This document shows, in pieces, positions 18,247 through 27,450 of a stretch of 64,000 nucleotides of DNA. This DNA comes from Acidithiobacillus sp. YTS05 (GTDB lineage: Bacteria > Pseudomonadota > Gammaproteobacteria > Acidithiobacillales > Acidithiobacillaceae), in assembly GCF_024396695.1 (NCBI RefSeq), contig NZ_CP094359.1, forward strand, positions 992,001 to 1,056,000. Reading direction: 5' to 3'. A model generated the notes under the pieces. The model had not been told where the DNA came from. It saw only the letters and a program-made list of their open reading frames with translations, and made no database searches. Positions within the stretch are counted from its first letter, which is position 1, and the number at the start of each line of letters is the position of its first letter. The translations under genes were made by a program, and so were the position numbers.

Positions 18247-18866
18247 GTATACCTGTACGGCGGCGTCTGGGACTGGCCATGACCGGTGCTTCGGGGGCGA
18301 TATACGGATTGCGCCTGTTACACTATCTCCTGGCCAGTGATGCGGAAATCCATCTGGTGTTGTCGGCGGCGGCACGGGTGGTATTCCGCGAGGAGCTCGG
18401 TCTGCAGCTTCCCACCCGTCCCGAGGATCTGGCTGCCAGCCTGCGCGCCGAAATCGGCATCGATGACGGTGTGCTGCGTACCTATGCGCAGGAGGACTGG
18501 TTTTCACCCCTTGCTTCTGGTTCCCATGCCCCTGAGGCCCTGGTTATCTGTCCTTGCTCCGGTGGGAGCCTCGCGGCAATCGCGCAGGGGATCTCCAACA
18601 ATCTCATCGAACGCGCCGCTGATGTGATGCTCAAGGAAGGCAAAAAGCTCATTTTGGTGCCGCGGGAAAGTCCGGTTTCGGCGATTCATCTGGAGAACAT
18701 GCTCAAGCTGGCGCGCCTGGGCGTCTGCATCTTGCCGGCCAGCCCTGGCTTTTATCAGCGCCCGCAGAGTGTCGATGATCTGGTCGATTTTGTCGTGGCC
18801 CGCATCCTCGATCAGCTCGGAATTGCCCGGCAGATTGGGCCCCGCTGGGGGGCCAGCGCAGACTAG
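18243..18866 (+). CDS. ubiX: Flavin prenyltransferase UbiX
   Basis: A 207-aa flavoprotein that makes prenylated FMN, the cofactor of UbiD-type decarboxylases in ubiquinone synthesis. N-terminal [10 protein letters not shown] (about 13-22), [30 protein letters not shown] with the usual Cys/Ser, and VPRESP are visible. ATG 18243 overlaps the mpl stop. Its TAG stop shares the four bases CTAG with the stop of mlaF on the other strand. No ubiD is in the window. Confidence 0.95.
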   Translation: MSIPVRRRLGLAMTGASGAIYGLRLLHYLLASDAEIHLVLSAAARVVFREELGLQLPTRPEDLAASLRAEIGIDDGVLRTYAQEDWFSPLASGSHAPEALVICPCSGGSLAAIAQGISNNLIERAADVMLKEGKKLILVPRESPVSAIHLENMLKLARLGVCILPASPGFYQRPQSVDDLVDFVVARILDQLGIARQIGPRWGASAD

Positions 18867-19645
18867 GGCGTTGCGCTGCGATTCTGCAGACTCTGCAGGA
18901 CCAGTTCGCCACGACTGCCATGGAAAAAGTTGCGCACATAGGGATCGTCCACCTGTGCGACGTCCTGTAGGGGCCCGATGCTGAGCACCTTGCCACCAGA
19001 CAGCACCGCTACCCGGTCGGCGGTCGCGGCGATGCTCTCCAGGTCGTGGCTGATCATCACTACGGTCAGACCGATGTCCGCCTGAATCTGTCGCAGCAAT
19101 TGATCAAAATCGGCGGCAGCAATGGGATCGAGGCCAGAGGTGGGCTCGTCCAGAAACAGAATTTCGGCATCCAGGGCCAGGGCGCGGGCCAGCGCTACCC
19201 GCTTCACCATGCCGCCGGAGAGCTCGGCTGGCAATTTGTCTGCATCCTCTGGCCGCAAGCCGACCATTTGCAGTTTGAGTGCCACCAGGGCACAGATGTC
19301 CTCTTTGCGAAAGCCGCCCCATTCGCGTAAAGGGAAAGCGATGTTCTCAAAAACCGTCAGTGCGCTGAACAGGGCACCCAACTGGAACAATACCCCCCAG
19401 CGCTGGCGCAAGGCACGTCCGGCTTCGCTATTCAGATGATCGAGGGACTGTCCAAAGATCTCGATGCTGCCCTCAGCGATGGGGTTGAGACCGATGATGC
19501 TGCGCAACAGTGTGGTCTTGCCGCTGCCGCTGCCGCCAACGATGGCGAGGATCTCGCCGGCCTGCACTTCCAGGTCCAGGTGGCGATGAATCCAGCGGCT
19601 GCCAAAACGGGTGCCCAGATCTATGCAGCGAATGACGGAGCTCAT
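18863..19645 (-). CDS. mlaF: Phospholipid transport ATPase MlaF
   Basis: A 260-aa ABC ATPase. Walker [10 protein letters not shown] (37-45), Q-loop FQLGALF, signature LSGGM followed by [28 protein letters not shown]-loop SHD. The LSGGM signature and the MlaE neighbour identify the Mla type, which moves phospholipids between inner and outer membranes to keep outer-membrane asymmetry. ATG 19645 overlaps the mlaE stop by 4 bases. MlaD, MlaC and MlaB are not found downstream, where ubiX converges. Confidence 0.92.
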   Translation of the reverse strand: MSSVIRCIDLGTRFGSRWIHRHLDLEVQAGEILAIVGGSGSGKTTLLRSIIGLNPIAEGSIEIFGQSLDHLNSEAGRALRQRWGVLFQLGALFSALTVFENIAFPLREWGGFRKEDICALVALKLQMVGLRPEDADKLPAELSGGMVKRVALARALALDAEILFLDEPTSGLDPIAAADFDQLLRQIQADIGLTVVMISHDLESIAATADRVAVLSGGKVLSIGPLQDVAQVDDPYVRNFFHGSRGELVLQSLQNRSATP

Positions 19646-20781
19646 GATGGCGACAGTCCCACATCGGCGAAGAGGATGGCGAGGATGGCGTCAATGACGA
19701 TGACCAGGGTGATGGAGAGTACTACGGAGTTGGTGGTTTCTCGGCTCAGACTGTTGGTATTGGCCTTGACGCGCAGGCCATGGAAGCCGCTCACCCACGC
19801 AATCAGGATGCCATAGAGCACGCCCTTGATGACCCCCAACCAGAAATTGAAGGAGGGCACCATCACCGGCAATTCGCGCAGAAAGAAATCGGGACTGATG
19901 TTCAGGGTGAAGTCGGAGACCAGCAAGGCGCCGAAGATTCCCACTAGATCGGTCCAGATCACCAATAAGGGCATGGTAATGGCCAGCGCGATGACCTTGG
20001 GCAGCACCAAGCGTTGCACTGGCGATACGCCGAAGGTCTGCAGAGCGTCGAGTTCCTGTGTCACGCGCATGGCGCCGATCTGCGCGGTAAACGCTGAGCC
20101 GGAGCGCCCGGCAATGATGATGGCCGCGATCATGGGCCCAAATTCGCGCAGAATGCTGATGCCGGCAATGCTGATGACGTAGATGTTGGCGCCATAGCTG
20201 GCCAGGGTAGGGGCCGACTGATAGGTGATGACGATACCGATCAAGAAACCGATGAGAGTGAGGATTGGTAACGAATCCGGGCCGGTCTTGACGATGGTGG
20301 CGGAAATCTCCTTCCAGGGGAAATGCGCTGGTCGGCGCAGGGCAAAGAAGAACTCCTGCAGCAGATTGCCCCAAAGCAGAAAGAGTCCCCACAGGTCGGC
20401 CAGCACAGAAAGGATGTGGGCCCCCAGGCGGTCGAGGAGGGCGAAGATGCCCGGCGCGCTGTGCTGCGGATGCAAGGGTTGGGTCTGTGCCAGGCGCGCA
20501 AACAACGAACGGTGTTGCTCCCGTATCTTGAGTCTCTCGGGAAACTGGCGTCCCATACTGCGCCAGATCAGCAAGGCACCGAGGTTGTCGAGCTTTTCGA
20601 TGGCTTCCAGATCCCAGGACTTTCCCTCTCCCAGGCGGTGCAGTTCCCGCTCGATCCGGGCCAAGCGCCGCGACACCTGCGCGAGCGTCCAGTAACCCTC
20701 CAGGCGCAGAGTGTCGCTATCAACATGCCAGCTTGCAGAGCTGAAGGGTTCGGGATTGGCGCGCATGGGCTCACTACTCAT
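19642..20781 (-). CDS. mlaE: Phospholipid transport permease MlaE with N-terminal STAS-like domain
   Basis: A 379-aa protein. Residues about 1-110 look like a STAS (MlaB-like) domain (WHVDSDTLRLEGYWTL...). The rest is the MlaE permease with five to six helices and family blocks RSGSAFTAQIGAMRVTQELDAL and VIALAITMPLL. The fused STAS-MlaE form replaces separate MlaB and MlaE. ATG 20781 is chosen because it overlaps the upstream stop (ATGA), giving coupling; a longer frame back to 20844 lies inside the previous gene. It forms a unit with mlaF. Confidence 0.88.
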   Translation of the reverse strand: MSSEPMRANPEPFSSASWHVDSDTLRLEGYWTLAQVSRRLARIERELHRLGEGKSWDLEAIEKLDNLGALLIWRSMGRQFPERLKIREQHRSLFARLAQTQPLHPQHSAPGIFALLDRLGAHILSVLADLWGLFLLWGNLLQEFFFALRRPAHFPWKEISATIVKTGPDSLPILTLIGFLIGIVITYQSAPTLASYGANIYVISIAGISILREFGPMIAAIIIAGRSGSAFTAQIGAMRVTQELDALQTFGVSPVQRLVLPKVIALAITMPLLVIWTDLVGIFGALLVSDFTLNISPDFFLRELPVMVPSFNFWLGVIKGVLYGILIAWVSGFHGLRVKANTNSLSRETTNSVVLSITLVIVIDAILAILFADVGLSPS

Positions 20782-21584
20782 TGGGCTTGCGACAGTATGC
20801 CTGTCGTGCTCGCTTTGCCCAAATTTTTCTCGGCGTCCTTCCACTGCAGTCGCGCCATCAACGGGAGATGATCAGAGCGCTGCCTGGCACAGGTCCAGAC
20901 CTCCGCAAACTGCAATTTTTCGCTGATCAGAATGTGATCGAACTGCCACTGCGGTGACCAACTGGGAAAGGTAGCCGGTTGATGCGTAGGCGATTGCAGG
21001 CCGCCTTCCTCGCGCAACAGCCGAAGCTCGCAGGCTCCCTGCCCGCAATTGAGGTCGCCCAGCAATATGGTCGGTAGGGAAGTCTGCAGAAAGGGTAGAA
21101 GTTGGCGCACTTGCCGCATGCGGCCGGGTTTTGCCAAAGCGAGGTGGGTAATCAGGACCTGCACGGGACGCCCTTCCACTTCGATGATTGCCCGGAGTAG
21201 CCCACGGCCCTTGAGGGTGCCTTGAAAGGCGTGACGTTCGACTTCTTGCAACGGCCACCGCGACAGCAGGCTGTTGCTGTGCTGCGCTATATCGCCCCAG
21301 TCGCGCGTGCGTTGTTGGACCCAGTAGGGGGTCCCGATCTGTTCCGCCAGGAATACCGCCTGATTGAGATACTGGCTACGGAAAGAGCCGGCATCCACTT
21401 CATTGAGACCGACGATGTCCATACCCTGCAGGTTGGCGGCGATTTCCCGCAGATTGTGCAGGCTTTGTGGGTGAGGTAGCAGATACCGCCAACTGTGGGA
21501 GACGACATGGTGCTGGCGCTGCGAGCCGATACCTATCTGGACGTTTTGGGTGGCAACGAGAAAGCTCGATGTATCAGTCGCCAT
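20778..21584 (-). CDS. Endonuclease/exonuclease/phosphatase (EEP) family protein
   Basis: A 268-aa cytosolic-looking protein with the EEP fold. Visible: ATQNVQIG near the N-terminus, DIVGLNEVDAGS (metal-binding Glu), ITHLALAK, LLGDLNCG (Asp-Asn pair) and the final RQRSDHLPLMA (catalytic Asp-His). Substrate could be DNA, a phospholipid head group or a nucleotide; the sequence does not decide. Sitting next to mlaEF in overlapping frames hints at a lipid-related role, but this is inference. ATG 21584 (MATDTSS) is preferred over GTG 21599; neither has a clear ribosome site, so coupling to the preceding gene is likely. Confidence 0.82.
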   Translation of the reverse strand: MATDTSSFLVATQNVQIGIGSQRQHHVVSHSWRYLLPHPQSLHNLREIAANLQGMDIVGLNEVDAGSFRSQYLNQAVFLAEQIGTPYWVQQRTRDWGDIAQHSNSLLSRWPLQEVERHAFQGTLKGRGLLRAIIEVEGRPVQVLITHLALAKPGRMRQVRQLLPFLQTSLPTILLGDLNCGQGACELRLLREEGGLQSPTHQPATFPSWSPQWQFDHILISEKLQFAEVWTCARQRSDHLPLMARLQWKDAEKNLGKASTTGILSQAQ

Positions 21585-21903
21585 AAATAGCCAACTCACA
21601 GGGGGTAGCGTCAGGATCCGCTGCGGCGAGAGTCAGTACCCCTTTTTCCACCTCGGCCATGCGGAAATGCCATAAGGCCAGACCTTCTGGTTGCCGAACG
21701 TTGCCAAAGCGTGCAAAAAGCGTCTCATCGCGTTCTTGCAGAGTCGCTGCCAGCGTCGGCCAGTCCTGATCGGCGCCTTGATAGAGAAAATATTCCTCGC
21801 CGCGGCGGCTCACCCAGCCATTCCCCCTTCCGAGCTGCAGCGCCGAGAGCAGGTCCTGGGCGAGGGTGCGGGGAATGCTCAGGCGTTCGCGCAGACCGGA
21901 CAT
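21574..21903 (-). CDS. Small protein of unknown function beside MoeB/ThiF
   Basis: A 109-aa soluble protein that overlaps the E1-like gene by 25 bases and the EEP gene by 11. The start LSIPRTLAQDLLSAL and a later block (LQERDETLFARFG) vaguely recall JAMM/MPN proteins that are often encoded beside MoeB, but the His-x-His and Ser/Asp metal residues are not there. If related, it would be inactive. I therefore leave the function open. The tight overlap on both sides supports a real gene. Confidence 0.6.
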   Translation of the reverse strand: MSGLRERLSIPRTLAQDLLSALQLGRGNGWVSRRGEEYFLYQGADQDWPTLAATLQERDETLFARFGNVRQPEGLALWHFRMAEVEKGVLTLAAADPDATPCELAIYGD

Positions 21904-22640
21904 TGGGGATCCTTTTGCAGGGAAATCGTGCGAAAAGCCAGATCCATGGCATCCACCAACAGCAGCTTACCAGCAAGGGGAGAGGCTAGATCCAGCAACA
22001 GACGCATGGCCTCCAGCGCCTGCAGGGTACCGAGAATACCGGTCAGTGCACCCATCACTCCCATTGTCGCACAGCGATCCTCCTCGTCGGCACCGCCCTC
22101 CGGATAGAGGCAGGCATAGCAGGGGGCATCTGCCAGACGGTAGTCGAAGACCGCCAACTGGCCGCTCCAGCGGATGGCGGCGGCGCTGACCAGGGGCTTG
22201 TGCGCTGCCAGACAGGCGCGGTTTACCGCGTGACGTGTAGCAAAATTGTCGCTGCAGTCGAGTATTAAATCGTAGTCAGCCAGTACAGTGCCGAGAAATT
22301 CGGCTGTGGCGGCCTGCTGGTAGGCAATGCACTCAATGGTCGCGTTGTGGGCGCGAAGATGCTCTGCTGCGGCGCGCACCTTGGGGCGATTGATGTCGGC
22401 CTCGGTGTAGAGAATCTGCCGTGCCAGATTACTCAAGGAAACCGTATCCGGATCGCAGAGGCCGAGACTGCCAACGCCGGCGCCGGCCAGATAGAGGGCC
22501 GCCGGACAGCCCAGTCCGCCCATGCCGATGATCAATACCCGCGCCCGCGTCAGGCGCTGCTGGCCCGTCACATCGATCTCGGGCAGCAGGATTTGCCGCG
22601 CGTAGCGCAACAGCCCGGCATCATCGAGCTCAGGATTCAT
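21879..22640 (-). CDS. E1-like adenylyltransferase (MoeB/ThiF family)
   Basis: A 253-aa enzyme that adenylates the C-terminal Gly of a ubiquitin-like sulfur carrier (ThiS or MoaD). N-terminal RYARQILLPEIDVTGQQRL, nucleotide-binding IGMGGLGCP, DPDTVSLSNLARQ, and LILDCSDNFATR are all present. Two zinc-binding pairs are visible: CYAC and, at the end, CPVC. ATG 22640 overlaps the previous gene's stop by 11 bases; a GTG at 22670 would lie deeper in that gene. ThiS is the only carrier seen in this window, so it is the likely substrate, but a MoaD encoded elsewhere cannot be excluded. Confidence 0.9.
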   Translation of the reverse strand: MNPELDDAGLLRYARQILLPEIDVTGQQRLTRARVLIIGMGGLGCPAALYLAGAGVGSLGLCDPDTVSLSNLARQILYTEADINRPKVRAAAEHLRAHNATIECIAYQQAATAEFLGTVLADYDLILDCSDNFATRHAVNRACLAAHKPLVSAAAIRWSGQLAVFDYRLADAPCYACLYPEGGADEEDRCATMGVMGALTGILGTLQALEAMRLLLDLASPLAGKLLLVDAMDLAFRTISLQKDPQCPVCANA

Positions 22641-23070
22641 TATAAAAATCGTAGTCGATGCGATTGTCACTCACGTCCATGCCTCTCTCCGCCAGCAGAC
22701 TGCCCCTCGAGCGACGCAGACGCGCATGATACCGTTCGCCTAAGCAATCCATCATCCACAAAATCTCGCTGGGGTGCCCAGCCGTTTTCCCCTGCACCAG
22801 ATGGCGAATATAGAGTTCTTCTTCCCCCACCTTGATGAGTAAGGGGAGGGGTAAATCCAGTGTCAGCACCTGCTTGTGGATCACCCAATCCATGGGGGAA
22901 GGAGGATTGCTGGGAGCAATTCGGACATCGACGCGGAAGTGGCCGCCGCCACCGGGTTGCTTCAGGAGTTCAGCGAAGTAGCCCTCCGGAAAACCCGCAT
23001 GGACGATGATGCTGCGCCGGGCAAAGCGCGTAAAAAAACGATCGAGCAAAGAATCAGAATTTGCTGGCAT
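22630..23070 (-). CDS. Protein of unknown function upstream of the E1-like gene
   Basis: About 146 aa (ATG 23070; an alternative ATG at 23088 adds six residues). Soluble, no signal peptide, one Cys (MMDCLGERY), a Gly-rich turn (KQPGGGGHF) and a C-terminus rich in Arg then Asp (RRSRGSLLAERG...DYDFYNES). I recognise no family. It overlaps the E1-like gene by 11 bases, and only 42 bases separate it from the lipocalin-like gene upstream, so it belongs to the long minus-strand operon. Confidence 0.6.
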   Translation of the reverse strand: MPANSDSLLDRFFTRFARRSIIVHAGFPEGYFAELLKQPGGGGHFRVDVRIAPSNPPSPMDWVIHKQVLTLDLPLPLLIKVGEEELYIRHLVQGKTAGHPSEILWMMDCLGERYHARLRRSRGSLLAERGMDVSDNRIDYDFYNES

Positions 23071-23112
23071 GCCAGAATAGTAGTCCAAGCCCGGAAAAAG
23101 TGCATCCGTGGA

Positions 23113-24282
23113 TCATTTTCGGATATCCGTAGTCTGGTCTGCGCTGCGATGTTTCGCCGGGGCACTTTGCCCCAGCCCCATCTGCAGGCGTCCGCCGTAG
23201 CCGGTCAGCTCCAGATAACCGCTGCCCAGCGGCCTTGCGCCTGCGCCGATCGCCCGTACGGCACCCTCCCAATAGACGCCGCCGGTGCTGCGCGTAGCCA
23301 CGAATTCCTGGTTGTTCATCAGCGGTTGCAGGGTAAACTGCAGACCGGGAATCTGCACCCGCCAGGCGACGGGATAGCGGTTGCCGGTCTCGGGCGATTG
23401 CCAGAACCGCAGCGGCTGCAAGGTAATCTGCTGGCCATGGAGATACTGCACCCGGCCATCAGCATGACGCCAGGTACCCTCTAGCCATAGCGCACGCCCG
23501 TCAGCCTTGCGCATCTGAAAGAGCATCAGCGCCCCGCCATTGGCCAGATTGATGCCCATCCAGTCCCAGCCCACCGCTTGCTTGGGCAGGTAGGCGGCGG
23601 ACCATTCATGATCGAGCCAGGCCTTTCCCTGCACCTGCTGCACTTTGCCGTCGATGTGTACCGAGCCGGTCACCCGTAGCTGTGGAATACTGTAATAATA
23701 ACTGGCGTCGGCGGGATCCGGTCCCTTCTGGCTGACCCCGTCTGGCCCTTCCAGCAAGGGTGGCTGGGTCGTCTGGAAGTGCAAGTCATAGGCGATCGAC
23801 TGCGCATCGATGCGGGCCTGATACTCCGCGCCCTTCTGCCGCAAGGACCAATGATCGATCCAGACCTCCGTCACGTCCTTCTTTGCCCCCGCCAGCCCCA
23901 TGCCGGCACGGGCGATCCGTTGTGCGGTAAGAAGATGGCCGATACGAGGATCGCTGATGGCCGCCTGCGCAAAATAGATTTGTCGCGGATTGAAGGCGCT
24001 GGGGTTGTCCCACACCTGCGGCGGCCGCAGGCGAAAAAAGGTGATCTGGAAGCCCAGGGGATGCCCAGACTGGCTTTGCAGGTGGCCGGTGATGTACCAC
24101 CATTCCAGGGGATATTGGGGATGGCTGCCGAAAGCGTTGGGGAACCGTAACGGATGCTTTGCGCTGACCTGTACCGATGGCGTCGGCAGCCGTGATAACG
24201 CTGTTGGTGGCAATGCGGCAGCGCTTAGCTGCGGCAGGCCGAAAGCGATGACTGTGGGCAGTATCAGACGCTTATTCATCAT
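23113..24282 (-). CDS. Lipocalin-like/CrtC-type protein of an Att-type exporter
   Basis: A 389-aa exported protein with signal peptide MMNKRLILPTVIAFGLPQLSAA. The family blocks are LEWWYITGHLQ, GFQITFFRLR, KAWLDHEWSA and GWDWMGINLANG; this family includes AttH and hydroxyneurosporene-synthase-like proteins with two lipocalin-like barrels that probably bind a hydrophobic ligand in the periplasm. It overlaps the permease gene by 11 bases. Together with the ATPase and permease it makes a complete AttEFGH-like set. The ligand is unknown. Confidence 0.85.
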   Translation of the reverse strand: MMNKRLILPTVIAFGLPQLSAAALPPTALSRLPTPSVQVSAKHPLRFPNAFGSHPQYPLEWWYITGHLQSQSGHPLGFQITFFRLRPPQVWDNPSAFNPRQIYFAQAAISDPRIGHLLTAQRIARAGMGLAGAKKDVTEVWIDHWSLRQKGAEYQARIDAQSIAYDLHFQTTQPPLLEGPDGVSQKGPDPADASYYYSIPQLRVTGSVHIDGKVQQVQGKAWLDHEWSAAYLPKQAVGWDWMGINLANGGALMLFQMRKADGRALWLEGTWRHADGRVQYLHGQQITLQPLRFWQSPETGNRYPVAWRVQIPGLQFTLQPLMNNQEFVATRSTGGVYWEGAVRAIGAGARPLGSGYLELTGYGGRLQMGLGQSAPAKHRSADQTTDIRK

Positions 24283-26767
24283 GCAGGAGTTCCGTATGCT
24301 GGCCCATCGCCTTGCGCGCTGACCAGAGCATGGTGAGGGTGCTGGCTAGCAACAGTGCGCCGGCCATGATGGTCAGTTGTCCCCAGGGGAGGTGAAAGCC
24401 CATCTGCCAATGGAAGGAGAGGGGGTTGACACGCTCGATCAGGATCAGGCTGATCAGGAGTCCGAGTCCCGTGCCGAGAAGTACACCAAAGAGGGAAAGC
24501 AATAGGCCTTCGCCGAGAATCAGGCGCAGTACCTCGCGCCGACGCAGGCCGAGGACGCGCAGCAGGGCGAATTCCTGGCGCCGTAACAAGGTTTGCGCAC
24601 CAAAGCCATTGCTCACCCCCAGCAGGCCAATGACAATGGCGACCGCCTCCAGCGCGTAGGTGGCGGCAAAGCTCTGGTCGAAGATCTGCAGGCTGCGCTG
24701 CAGGATCTCGCCCGGCGTGGCAATCTGCCATTGGCCGCTTTCTGGATATTGTTGGCGCAACTCGCGTAGCACTTCGTCAATCCGCACTCCCGGCGCCAAC
24801 CACAGCGCCACTCCGTTGATGCGCTGGTCACCGGTCCAAGCCCGATACTCCTCGATGGGGACGGAGATGGCTCCCTCCTGATACGCGTAGTCGCGATAGA
24901 CACCGGCAATGCGTACGCGCTCGCCATGGGCGCCCAACGGTAACCGAATGATTTGCCCCACCTGCCAATGGCTGAGACCGGCAAGGATCTCGGAGATCCA
25001 GATGGGGGCCGGGCCGCTGGGATCGCTGGGGGCTTCTTGCAGAATCTGTAAGGTCTGACCCGGATGCTGCGGTTCCATGCCGCGCGCCAGGAGCGCAACC
25101 GGCGGACGTTGCGGCAGTAACGCAAGCTCGGTATGACGCAGACGGGAACAACGCTCGACGCCCGGGAGTTGGCAGAGCTGCGAGCCAGCGCCCGTGGGCA
25201 ATAGTTCCTGATTGCCTGTTCCGGCTTGCACGTAGATATCCGCCCGCAGAATATCGCGCAGCCAGTCCGTCACCGAATCGCGAAAAGATCCCACCATCAC
25301 TGCCATCGCTACCACCAGGCTGAAGGCCACGACGATAGCCGCCAGACTGCGACTCGCGCGCCCTGGATTACCGCGCAGTTGCTCCATCACCAGGCGGGGC
25401 AGGGCTGCCCGAGGAAGGGGGAGAAGGCGGACGAGGAGAGCGAGTAACCCCGGCAGCAGGAACAAAGTGGCAATCAACAGGATGGCAATCGCGCTGTAGG
25501 CGGCATAGGGAATGCTCCCCCAGGCGGGCAGAAGCGCGGCGATAGTGGCAAGGAGCAGCAAGAACAGGCCGATTCCGGTATGAGCGCCGGGCAGTTCCTC
25601 CTCGCTGCCATTGCCCAGAATCCGCACCACCGGCAGACGCCGGCTACTCCAGGCCGGCCAGAAGGCGCCGAACAGGGCGGCCCCCAATCCGGCCAGGGCA
25701 AAGATCGCCCAGAGACCAGGATGCGCCTGTAGCGCCGCTCCGGTAGCAGAAAAGTATCCGGCTCCCAGATTGCCGCCCATGCGTGCCAAGGCCAGTTGTG
25801 CCACGAAAATTCCCAAGGGCACACCCAAAAGCGCGCCCGGCAGGCCCAGCACCAAGCCCTGCAGCTGGCTAGCCAACAGAATTTCGCGCTCGCCCAGCCC
25901 CAGAACCCGTAACACGGCCAGACTACGGCGCTGGCGGATGGCAGTGAAGGCGAGGGTGGTATAAACCAGAAAGGCGCCAGTAAAGAGTGCCACCAGCGAC
26001 AGCACCAACAGATTGACGCGATAGGCCAGAGATGCGCGCGCCGCTACCGAGCCGGCATCCTTGGGCGTGCGTAAAACGGCTCCGGGAGGCAGCCGTTTCT
26101 GCCAGCTCGACTGGAATTGCGCCACGTTCTCGTCCGGTTGCAGGCGCAGGGCAATCTGCGAGATTTTTCCCTCTTCGCCCCAGAGCCACTGGGCACTGGC
26201 AATATCGGTAATGGCGACAGCCTCTCCGGGGACTGGGTCCGCGATACTGCCAATTACCGTGAAGTGGCGCGGCACTCCCGCCACCTGCAAGAGTATCGAC
26301 TGCCCTGGCTGCACCTTTAGCTCGCGCACTGCCGTTTGATCGAGTACCAGATGTAAGGGATTGAAAAGCGTGAAGGGATCTTGCAGATGCAGGGGTAGCA
26401 AAGGTTGTCCCAATGCCAGACTGCGGAAGGCGTCAATACCCCAAACAGACAGCGCCGCGCCGGAGGAGGTGCGCGCGAGAACACGCAGCTCCGGTGCTGC
26501 CACTGCCACGCCGGAGGCCAGGGCCAGGCGCGGGTACCAGTCCTCATTCAGGTGGCCGCCGGGACGGGTGAGCAGCAGATCTGCCTGACCGGCCAAACGG
26601 CGCATTCCCGAGGACACATTGTCCACGGCTTGCACATTGATCAGGGCAATGGCAAGGCCCAGGGCAACGCCCAGCGCCACTCCCAGCACCGCCAGTAGCG
26701 AAGCACCCGGATGGGCGCGCAGGGGCAGCCAGACGGCGGCACGCCAGGGAATTCGCCAGGAATTCAC
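24272..26767 (-). CDS. Fused FtsX/MacB-type ABC permease (AttFG-like)
   Basis: An 831-aa membrane protein built as a tandem: an N-terminal helix (about 22-45), a large periplasmic region, three helices (about 255-375), a middle pair of helices around 400-440, another helix near 480 (SLAAIVVAFSLVVAMAVMV), a second periplasmic region and three C-terminal helices. This is the layout of double FtsX permeases that move lipophilic compounds or lipoproteins by mechanotransmission. It overlaps both the ATPase gene (ATGA) and the lipocalin-like gene, so the three are co-translated. Confidence 0.88.
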   Translation of the reverse strand: MNSWRIPWRAAVWLPLRAHPGASLLAVLGVALGVALGLAIALINVQAVDNVSSGMRRLAGQADLLLTRPGGHLNEDWYPRLALASGVAVAAPELRVLARTSSGAALSVWGIDAFRSLALGQPLLPLHLQDPFTLFNPLHLVLDQTAVRELKVQPGQSILLQVAGVPRHFTVIGSIADPVPGEAVAITDIASAQWLWGEEGKISQIALRLQPDENVAQFQSSWQKRLPPGAVLRTPKDAGSVAARASLAYRVNLLVLSLVALFTGAFLVYTTLAFTAIRQRRSLAVLRVLGLGEREILLASQLQGLVLGLPGALLGVPLGIFVAQLALARMGGNLGAGYFSATGAALQAHPGLWAIFALAGLGAALFGAFWPAWSSRRLPVVRILGNGSEEELPGAHTGIGLFLLLLATIAALLPAWGSIPYAAYSAIAILLIATLFLLPGLLALLVRLLPLPRAALPRLVMEQLRGNPGRASRSLAAIVVAFSLVVAMAVMVGSFRDSVTDWLRDILRADIYVQAGTGNQELLPTGAGSQLCQLPGVERCSRLRHTELALLPQRPPVALLARGMEPQHPGQTLQILQEAPSDPSGPAPIWISEILAGLSHWQVGQIIRLPLGAHGERVRIAGVYRDYAYQEGAISVPIEEYRAWTGDQRINGVALWLAPGVRIDEVLRELRQQYPESGQWQIATPGEILQRSLQIFDQSFAATYALEAVAIVIGLLGVSNGFGAQTLLRRQEFALLRVLGLRRREVLRLILGEGLLLSLFGVLLGTGLGLLISLILIERVNPLSFHWQMGFHLPWGQLTIMAGALLLASTLTMLWSARKAMGQHTELLHDE

Positions 26768-27441
26768 AGCGGGTGCAAACCGTCCCGACGCATTTCCAGA
26801 CGTCGCTGGGCAATGGCTGCAGCCGCCGCAGAGTGCGTCACCATCAACACCGCGGCGCCCGCCGCCGTGCCCATTTGCCCGAGCAACGAGAGCACGTCGC
26901 TCGCGCGTTCCGGATCGAGGCTACCGGTGGGCTCATCCGCCAGCACCAGGGTTGGGCTATGAATCAGCGCCCGCGCCACCGCTACCCGTTGCTGCTCCCC
27001 TCCCGAGAGATTGCGGGGCAGGGCGTCCAGTCGTTGGACAATACCCAATTGTTCCGCCAGCGCCTCCACACGCTCGCGCAGTTCCCGCCGGGGCAGGGCA
27101 TTCAGCCGCCAGGGCAGGGCGATGTTTTCCCGCGCCGAGAGCTGTGGCAGCAGATGAAACGACTGGAACACGAAACCGATCTGACGCCGGCGCAGCAGGG
27201 TGCGAGCGTCATCGTCGAGGCTGTCCACATTCTGTCCGCAGAGGGATACCTCGCCGGCATCCTTGCGTTCAAGGCCAGCGATGATGTGCAGCAGGGTGCT
27301 CTTACCTAGGCCACTTTCGCCACGGATGGCGACGAACTCACCGGGCTCCAGTTGCAATTCGATCCGTTCGAAGAGCCAGTTTTGCGGGGAATCCGGTTGA
27401 CGTTTACCTACTGCTTCGAGCTTTAAGGCCGCAGAGCGCAT
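26764..27441 (-). CDS. ABC transporter ATPase (LolD/MacB type)
   Basis: A 225-aa ATPase: Walker A GESGLGKST, Q-loop FVFQSFHLLPQLSARENI, signature NLSGGEQQRVAVARAL, Walker B LVLADEPTGSLD, H-loop VTH. It belongs to the LolD/MacB group that drives FtsX-type permeases. ATG 27441 is preferred to the TTG at 27492, which would add residues read from the repeat region upstream. It is the first gene of the exporter set, and a direct repeat lies 10-43 bases upstream of its start. Confidence 0.87.
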   Translation of the reverse strand: MRSAALKLEAVGKRQPDSPQNWLFERIELQLEPGEFVAIRGESGLGKSTLLHIIAGLERKDAGEVSLCGQNVDSLDDDARTLLRRRQIGFVFQSFHLLPQLSARENIALPWRLNALPRRELRERVEALAEQLGIVQRLDALPRNLSGGEQQRVAVARALIHSPTLVLADEPTGSLDPERASDVLSLLGQMGTAAGAAVLMVTHSAAAAAIAQRRLEMRRDGLHPL

Positions 27442-27450
27442 GGAATGGGT

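Noticed and set aside
18863..18866. Shared CTAG stop of ubiX and mlaF as a regulatory device
   Set aside because: Convergent genes ending in CTAG are expected by chance in compact genomes; nothing else around it suggests control.
21574..21903. Calling the 109-aa protein a JAMM metallopeptidase
   Set aside because: The His-x-His and the downstream Ser/Asp metal ligands are absent; resemblance is limited to two short stretches.
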